This document shows, piece after piece, positions 1-5,734 of a stretch of 7,684 nt of DNA. The stretch spans positions 1-7,684 of the forward strand of contig CAJZFF010000072.1 in the NCBI GenBank assembly GCA_915069725.1, read 5' to 3'. Both the position numbers and the translations under genes were made by a program. The DNA is from an uncultured Actinomyces sp. GTDB taxonomy: Bacteria > Actinomycetota > Actinomycetes > Actinomycetales > Actinomycetaceae. Within the stretch, counting starts at the first letter, position 1, and each line of letters begins with the position of its first letter. Under the pieces are notes generated by a model. It saw only the letters and a list, made by a program, of their open reading frames with translations. It was not told the DNA's origin and ran no database searches.

Positions 1-1
1 T

Positions 2-718
2 CAGGTCACCTGGACCAGCTCCTCGACCATTCGAGGACTGACCGATGGGCAGGCCTACACCGTCTACGCCCGCACCAACGGAGGCGGGCAGTACTCCGAC
101 GTCGTCGCCTCCTCCCCGGTGACGCCCTACGGTCCGCCGTCGGCGCCCTCGGTCAGCTGTGAGCTCACCGGCAAGAAGCAGAAGAAGGTCTCCTGCTCCT
201 GGAGCCCCGGGGCCAACAACGGCGCCAGTGCCGAGTACGAGCAGACCGACGACGGCGGCAAGTCCGTGGAGGACGTCGAGATCGGTGACACCTATGACGG
301 CAAGCTCAAGCGCGGCGAGTCACTCACCTGGTGCGTGCGGGCCAGGACCAACGCCGGCACCTCCGAGTGGGGCTGCGACACCGTCACCAGGCCGTCCAAG
401 CACGACAACGATGACGACGATGATGACGATGACAAGAAGCAGGCCTACCCGGTCGGCACCGAGCAGCGGTTCTACGTGGACTACACGCAGAGGTGTCACC
501 CCTTCGGCCCCTGGGGCACCTGCTTCCAGATGGTCTTCGACATCACCGGAAACCCCAACAGCACCGTCTCCTGCGGCTACTGGTACTGGGACACCTGGAA
601 CTGGCAGCCCGCCTGGAACGAGGAGGAGATCGCCCTGGATAAGAACGGCTACGCCCGGCACAAGTTCCCCCACAGGACGCCGAACTGGGACCAGACCATC
701 ACCTGCACCCAGCAATAA
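2..718 (+). CDS. Fn3-domain surface protein, C-terminal part (5' truncated)
   Basis: Frame 2 is open from the left edge to TAA at 716-718, giving 238 visible residues; the start lies outside the window. Residues 1-45 read as the end of one Fn3 domain (G-L-T-D-G-Q-A-Y-T-V-Y-A-R-T-N). Residues about 46-132 form a second Fn3-like domain, with a strand-B Trp (CSWSPG, 65-70) and VRARTNAGTSEW at 112-123. An acidic linker follows (eight Asp, 137-144), then a C-terminal module of about 90 residues rich in Trp/Tyr. The eight Cys (53, 65, 111, 125, 165, 174, 191, 235) are an even number, consistent with disulfides outside the cell. No membrane anchor or LPXTG sorting motif is seen in the visible part. 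Fn3 proteins sit directly upstream of MoxR/DUF58/transglutaminase genes in bifidobacteria and relatives, so this is probably the extracytoplasmic partner. Its ligand is unknown. The Fn3 call is fairly sure; the last module is not recognised. Confidence 0.8.
   Translation, partial: QVTWTSSSTIRGLTDGQAYTVYARTNGGGQYSDVVASSPVTPYGPPSAPSVSCELTGKKQKKVSCSWSPGANNGASAEYEQTDDGGKSVEDVEIGDTYDGKLKRGESLTWCVRARTNAGTSEWGCDTVTRPSKHDNDDDDDDDDKKQAYPVGTEQRFYVDYTQRCHPFGPWGTCFQMVFDITGNPNSTVSCGYWYWDTWNWQPAWNEEEIALDKNGYARHKFPHRTPNWDQTITCTQQ
404..433 (+). repeat. Asp-codon run encoding an acidic linker
   Basis: Ten codons read D-N-D8: GAC AAC, then eight mixed GAT/GAC codons, followed by AAG AAG. The run separates the last Fn3-like domain from the Cys/Trp-rich C-terminal module. 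Such runs are flexible, highly charged spacers and may bind divalent cations. The mixed codons make it an imperfect GAY trinucleotide repeat; length changes would add or remove Asp without shifting the frame. Confidence 0.75.
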
Positions 719-734
719 CCGGTTCATTAACCGG
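719..734. repeat. Short inverted repeat after the fn3 stop codon
   Basis: CCGGTT (719-724) and AACCGG (729-734) are perfect 6-base arms around the 4-base loop CATT. They start immediately after the TAA stop of the Fn3 gene. The same stretch contains a direct repeat TAACCGG at 716-722 and 728-734, a 12-base step. No T-run follows, so it does not look like a standard intrinsic terminator. It could be a weak mRNA hairpin trimming expression between fn3 and moxR, or a protein-binding site. Function is unproven. Confidence 0.4.
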
Positions 735-781
735 ATCGATGCCCAGTACGCAACAAGTCACACACCCACTTCTCTCCACCC

Positions 782-787
782 GAAGGA
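782..787 (+). promoter_or_regulatory. Ribosome binding site for moxR
   Basis: GAAGGA lies 11 bases before ATG 799 and 17 bases before the in-frame ATG 805. The earlier in-frame ATG at 739 has no SD-like sequence in front of it. This decides the start at 799, although the spacing is slightly long. Confidence 0.55.
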
Positions 788-798
788 TCATTGATTCC

Positions 799-1764
<966 letters not shown>

Positions 1765-1769
1765 GCCGC

Positions 1770-3152
1770 ATGCCGCCTCAGACGACGCCGCAGAAGCCTG
1801 CCCACCAGGCCCGTCCGGTTTCAGCGGGCGAGTCCGGTGCATCCGCCTCCTCCGCCGTATCACCCCCGAGGTCCTCGGGGGCTCCGGCGTCCTCGCCGTC
1901 CACGGCATCGGCTGCGTCGTCGACCTCCACGAGCACGGCTCTGACCGCCAGACCCGCGCGGTCCCGACTGACCGACGCGGTCGCGGTGCTGCTGCGGCCG
2001 CTGCGCTGGCTGCTGCACACCGTGACCCCGATCGGATGGGGAAGCCTGGTGCTGCTGGCGGCCTGCGGACTGACCGGGGCCGTCATGGGCTGGCAGGAGG
2101 CGTGGAGCGCCGCCATCGTCGTCGGCATCGTCGTCGTGAGCGCCTGGCTGTGGCTCATCCCCCGCGGCGGATACTCGGTCAACCACAACCTGCTCGAGTC
2201 CCGCGTCACCGTGGGCGACCACGCCCTCATCCGCCTGACCGTCACCAACCCCCGTACCCGGCCGCTGCTGCCCTCGCGCATGGAGATGCCGGTGGGGCCG
2301 GGGCGTGCCGTCTTCGTCGTCCCCACCCTGACCCCCGGGGCCGTCCACGAGCGCGGCTTCGTCCTGCCCACGCAGCGCCGCGGCATCGTCACCGTCGGTC
2401 CGGTCCTGGCGGTCCAGCGCGACCCGGTGGGGCTGCTCCAGCGCGAGCGCTCCCTGAGCACCCCGCAGCACATCCACATCCACCCGCGCACCGTGCGCCT
2501 GGGCACAGTCCTGCACGGTGTCCTGCGGGACATCGAGGGCGCCGTCACCCAGGACCTGTCCAGCTCCGACGTCGCCTTCCACGCCCTGCGCGAGTACGTC
2601 CCCGGCGATGACCGGCGCAACGTCCACTGGCGCACCACGGCCCGCACCGGCCGGCTCATGGTGCGTCAGTTCGAGGAGACCCGCCGCTCCAGCCTGCTCG
2701 TCCTGCTGTCCACCCGCCACGACGACTACGCCGGCGAGGAGGACTTCGAGACCGCGGTGTCCATCGCCTGCTCGCTGGCCATGGACGCGATCCAGGACGG
2801 GCGCGAGGTCCGCTTCATCACCCAGATCGGGGCCCTGCCCACCTCCTCCGCCCTGCGGATGCTGGACACGTCCTGCCTGCTGAGCACCGGTGAGGACGAC
2901 TACGGCTGCGACCTCCTGGTGCGACACGCCTGCACGGCGCACCCCGATGCCTCTATCGTCGTCCTTGTCACCGGTCAGCAGGTCGACCGTGCCACCCTGG
3001 CCCGGGCCCGCAGCTTTGCTCCTCTGTCCATGGTGGCCGTCACCCTGCGTGCAGGGCAGCAGGGTCTGTCGCGCCTCCACGCCGGAACGATGCCGGTCGT
3101 GGACATGGACCGTCTTGAGCAGCTTCCCACCGCCCTGAGGCGAGCACTATGA
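1770..3152 (+). CDS. DUF58 membrane protein
   Basis: This is a 460-residue protein. Residues 1-66 are a Ser/Thr/Ala/Pro-rich, probably disordered cytoplasmic N-terminus. Two hydrophobic segments follow (about 88-107 and 112-130), then a beta-rich region (about 135-240). The DUF58 signature spans about 270-298, including LREYVPGDDRRNVHW (273-287) and ARTGRLMVRQ (291-300). A von Willebrand A-like fold should follow, but where the metal site normally starts with Asp the sequence is VLLSTRHDD (311-319), with Ser314 in that place. ATG 1770 is five bases after the moxR stop; TTG 1761 is in frame and would overlap that stop, but neither has a clear SD, so coupled translation is likely. No ATG or GTG codon exists between 1770 and residue 73, so the disordered N-terminus cannot be trimmed by choosing a conventional later start. 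DUF58 proteins are regular partners of MoxR; biochemical function is poorly known. Confidence 0.92.
   Translation: MPPQTTPQKPAHQARPVSAGESGASASSAVSPPRSSGAPASSPSTASAASSTSTSTALTARPARSRLTDAVAVLLRPLRWLLHTVTPIGWGSLVLLAACGLTGAVMGWQEAWSAAIVVGIVVVSAWLWLIPRGGYSVNHNLLESRVTVGDHALIRLTVTNPRTRPLLPSRMEMPVGPGRAVFVVPTLTPGAVHERGFVLPTQRRGIVTVGPVLAVQRDPVGLLQRERSLSTPQHIHIHPRTVRLGTVLHGVLRDIEGAVTQDLSSSDVAFHALREYVPGDDRRNVHWRTTARTGRLMVRQFEETRRSSLLVLLSTRHDDYAGEEDFETAVSIACSLAMDAIQDGREVRFITQIGALPTSSALRMLDTSCLLSTGEDDYGCDLLVRHACTAHPDASIVVLVTGQQVDRATLARARSFAPLSMVAVTLRAGQQGLSRLHAGTMPVVDMDRLEQLPTALRRAL
3137..3140 (+). promoter_or_regulatory. Ribosome binding site for the TgpA-like gene
   Basis: GAGG lies 8 bases before ATG 3149, inside the last codons of the DUF58 gene. 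It supports the ATGA overlap start and the unusually long N-terminal tail of the downstream protein. Confidence 0.6.
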
Positions 3153-5734
3153 CCCCCACGACAACCCTCACCACCGCATCCCCCCGCACCGCAGGCTCCC
3201 CGATCTCGGGCGCCTCGCCGGCCGGGGCGCCCTCTCCGGCCGAGGCCCCCTCGCAGGTCACCGCTGCGCCCTCCGGAGGCTCGGACGGGTCGCCCTCCTC
3301 CTGGTCGACGGCGACGTCGTCGCGCACGCGCAGCCTCTCCAGCAACGAGACGACTCGTCGGGCCCGCTCGGTCACCGGCGCCGGCCCGCTCCTGGCACGT
3401 CCCTCCCGACCGGCGCTCTCCGCCCGCCGCTTCCTGCCTCCCAGGCGCGGCGCCAAGCCGCCCACGCCGGCCGCCGCCGCCCTCGAGCTGGTCCTCATGG
3501 CCGGGATCCTCGCCATCGGCGCGGTCCCCTTCCTGCCGATCTTCGCCTCCGTGGTCGGTTGCCTCGCCGTCGGCTACGGCGCGCTCATCGGAGCCCTGAC
3601 CTCCATGCTCTGCTCGCGCCTGCGCCTGTCGGTGCTGCCGAGCATGGCGGCCCTGGCACTGGTCCACGTCCTGGTGGCCCCGTGGCTGCTGACCGACGTC
3701 GGCTCCGGGACGACGGCGATCAAGACGGTGCTGGGCTCCACGATCACCGTGTGGCGCGACGCCCTGACCGTGCCGATGCCGCTGAGCTCCTTCAGCGGCA
3801 TGACGGTGCTGCCCTGGATGACCGGGCTGGTGGTCTCGGCGCTGGCGACCCGCCTCATCCTGGCGGGCCGTGAGGTCCTAGCCGGCCTGACCCTGACCTG
3901 CCTGCCCGCCGTCGGTATCGGCTGGGGCGGGCAGGAGACCGTGCGTCCCACCGTGCTGGGCGTCCTGTTCGTCGTCGGGATCCTGGCCCTGTGGACCTGC
4001 GGCTCCCTGCGTCAGCGGCGCAGCCACGTCGTCGAGGCCCTGGACCTGAACTCCTTCTCGACGACCTCGGGCACCACGAGCGCCCGCTCCACCGGGGACC
4101 TGGGTCGGGCGGCCCTGCGCGGGACGGTCATCGCCGCCGTGCTGCTCCTGGTCACCTCCCTGGCCGCCATGGTCCTCACCCCCACGGTCCCCACCTCCCG
4201 GACGGTGGTGCGCGACCTGTTCCAGCCGCCGCTGGACGTGACCGAGTACGCCAGCCCACTGTCCCTGGTGCGCACCCTGGAGACCGACAAGGCCCACACC
4301 CGGCTCATGAAGCCCATCAACCTGCCCTCAGGCGGACGCATCCGCATCGCCGCCCTGGACTCCTACGACGGGCTGTCGGCCCACATCGGCCAGAACGAGA
4401 ACGGGCAGTCGCGCTTCGAGCGCATCGGTGATAAGACCCAGCTGACGGCCAGCCGGCTCGACGGGCGCAAGCAGACCTCCTCGCTGACCATCGAGGACTA
4501 CAGCTTCCCCTGGGTGCCCACCATGCCAGAGACGATCCGCATCGAGTCCTCCGGGCCGCGTCAGTCGGCTCTGCGCGAGGGCATGTACTACGACAAGTTC
4601 TCCTCCACCGGGATCGCCACCAGCGGCCTGGCCTCTGGCGACGTTCTCACCGAGCGGGTCGCCCCCTACACCGCGCCCTCCGAGGCCGCCCTCAACAAGG
4701 CCTCGCTGGCGCAGACCTCGCTGGGACCGGTCGAGCAGGTACCGTCGTCGGTGGCCTCCCTGGCCAAGGAGATCGTCGGGGCCGAGTCCAACCCCATCGC
4801 GCAGGTCCGGGCACTCCAGCAGCGCCTGCGCACGAGTTACTACTCCGACGGCACCAAGAGCCCCTCCCAGCCCGGGCACGGGGCCGCCCGCATCGCCTCC
4901 ATGGTGGAGGCCGACTCCCTCATCGGCGACGACGAGCAGTACTCGGTGCTCATGATGCTCATGTGCCGCTCGCTCAACATCCCGGCCCGCGTCGTCATGG
5001 GCTTCGACCCGGCCACCGACGGCGATGCCAAGACCGTCACCGGCGAGGACGTCAAGGCCTGGGTGGAGATCCCCTTCGAGGATCTGGGCTGGGTGTCCTT
5101 CGACGTCACACCGGACCGTGACCAGGTCCCCCAGCAGCAGACCACCCAGAAGGTCTCCAACCCCGAGCCCAACGTCCTCCAGCCCCCGCTGCCCAATGAG
5201 GACCCGGCCCAGCTGCCTCCCAACTACGAGGACCCGCAGCGTGACGACCCCCAGGACAAGGACAAGGGCGGTCTGCCGACGGCGGTCATCGCCGTCGGAG
5301 GCTCCGTCCTGGCGATCGCGATGATCGTGGGCTCGGTCCTGGGGTGGAAGGCCTGGAGACGCAGCCGACGGCGGGGACGCACCGGCGTCGGCAAGGCCCT
5401 GGGAGCCTGGGAGGAGATCCTCGACCGGGCCCGCGACCTGGGGCGCTACCCCGGGTGGGGGGCCACTCGGAGGGAGGCGGCCGCGCAGCTGGCTCCTCAC
5501 TTCCCGCAGGTCGATCTGCCTCGATTCGCCGGAGCAGTTGACACCCAGGTCTTCAGCTCCGGGGAGCCGCCATCGTACGCTCTAGGGGAGTTGTGGGAAT
5601 CCTCAGATGCGATCGTCCGCTGCATGGGGGCGGACCGCTCGCGCCTGGGACGGGTATGGGCCCGTTTGTCCCCGCGCTCCCTTGTCCATCCCGCCGGGAG
5701 GCGGTCACGTCGACCCAGGAGGTTGCGGTCATGA
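3149..5734 (+). CDS. TgpA-like membrane protein with degenerate transglutaminase domain
   Basis: This is an 861-residue protein overlapping the DUF58 gene by ATGA. Residues 1-108 are Ser/Thr/Pro/Ala-rich with Arg-rich patches. About seven hydrophobic segments follow (roughly 112-131, 132-153, 160-182, 217-238, 242-258, 267-284, 323-344). An extracytoplasmic region (about 345-708) contains the transglutaminase-fold core (about 545-660). A final membrane segment (710-733) leads to a cytoplasmic DUF4129-like tail (AWEEILDRARDLG, 753-765; TRREAAAQLA, 773-782). This is the TgpA architecture; TgpA of Pseudomonas aeruginosa is essential there. The core keeps RSLNIPARVVMGF (607-619), AWVEIPFEDLGWVSFDVTP (637-655) and the third triad residue Asp652. 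The catalytic Cys position is Asp595 (GDDEQY, 593-598) and the His position is Lys636. It is therefore probably a non-enzymatic binding or structural member. The extracytoplasmic side would face the Fn3 protein. Start and family are secure; loss of activity is inferred from motif alignment by eye. Confidence 0.92.
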   Translation: MTPTTTLTTASPRTAGSPISGASPAGAPSPAEAPSQVTAAPSGGSDGSPSSWSTATSSRTRSLSSNETTRRARSVTGAGPLLARPSRPALSARRFLPPRRGAKPPTPAAAALELVLMAGILAIGAVPFLPIFASVVGCLAVGYGALIGALTSMLCSRLRLSVLPSMAALALVHVLVAPWLLTDVGSGTTAIKTVLGSTITVWRDALTVPMPLSSFSGMTVLPWMTGLVVSALATRLILAGREVLAGLTLTCLPAVGIGWGGQETVRPTVLGVLFVVGILALWTCGSLRQRRSHVVEALDLNSFSTTSGTTSARSTGDLGRAALRGTVIAAVLLLVTSLAAMVLTPTVPTSRTVVRDLFQPPLDVTEYASPLSLVRTLETDKAHTRLMKPINLPSGGRIRIAALDSYDGLSAHIGQNENGQSRFERIGDKTQLTASRLDGRKQTSSLTIEDYSFPWVPTMPETIRIESSGPRQSALREGMYYDKFSSTGIATSGLASGDVLTERVAPYTAPSEAALNKASLAQTSLGPVEQVPSSVASLAKEIVGAESNPIAQVRALQQRLRTSYYSDGTKSPSQPGHGAARIASMVEADSLIGDDEQYSVLMMLMCRSLNIPARVVMGFDPATDGDAKTVTGEDVKAWVEIPFEDLGWVSFDVTPDRDQVPQQQTTQKVSNPEPNVLQPPLPNEDPAQLPPNYEDPQRDDPQDKDKGGLPTAVIAVGGSVLAIAMIVGSVLGWKAWRRSRRRGRTGVGKALGAWEEILDRARDLGRYPGWGATRREAAAQLAPHFPQVDLPRFAGAVDTQVFSSGEPPSYALGELWESSDAIVRCMGADRSRLGRVWARLSPRSLVHPAGRRSRRPRRLRS
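5717..5723 (+). promoter_or_regulatory. Strong ribosome binding site for the RDD gene
   Basis: AGGAGGT is a near-perfect SD placed 7 bases before ATG 5731, within the last codons of the TgpA-like gene. It fixes the start of the RDD gene and suggests efficient translation, beyond simple coupling through the ATGA overlap. Confidence 0.8.

Larger units (their letters stand above)
719..798 (+). other. fn3-moxR intergenic region
   Basis: This is the only real gap in the window, 80 bases. It holds the inverted repeat at its left end, a C/A-rich stretch with few G's (about 751-781), and an SD-like GAAGGA at 782-787. I see no convincing -35/-10 pair: TTCATT at 723-728 has only GTACGC at the right distance. 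Read-through from fn3 is the simplest reading, but a weak actinobacterial promoter cannot be excluded by eye. Confidence 0.5.

Noticed and set aside
410..433. Phase variation through slippage in the Asp codon run
   Set aside because: The unit is a trinucleotide, so length changes keep the frame and would only alter linker length, not switch the gene off.
422..436. DDDDK sequence resembling an enteropeptidase cleavage site
   Set aside because: It arises simply because a Lys follows the Asp run. A mammalian gut protease site has no clear meaning here without host-association evidence.
719..734. Intrinsic terminator between fn3 and moxR
   Set aside because: The stem is only six base pairs and no T-run follows, so it does not meet the usual pattern.
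1860..3080. Minus-strand open frame (406 codons) across the DUF58 gene
   Set aside because: Composition is Gly/Gln/Arg-rich without motifs and it is fully antisense to a well-supported DUF58 gene, so it is a high-GC artefact.
4964..4966. Cys606 as an alternative catalytic Cys in the transglutaminase domain
   Set aside because: It sits 11 residues after the normal catalytic position, within the following helix just before RSLNIPAR, and no His is present at the partner position.
4328..5500. Minus-strand open frame (390 codons) across the TgpA-like gene
   Set aside because: It is antisense to the extracytoplasmic domain, has no family motifs, and its composition mirrors the complementary codons.
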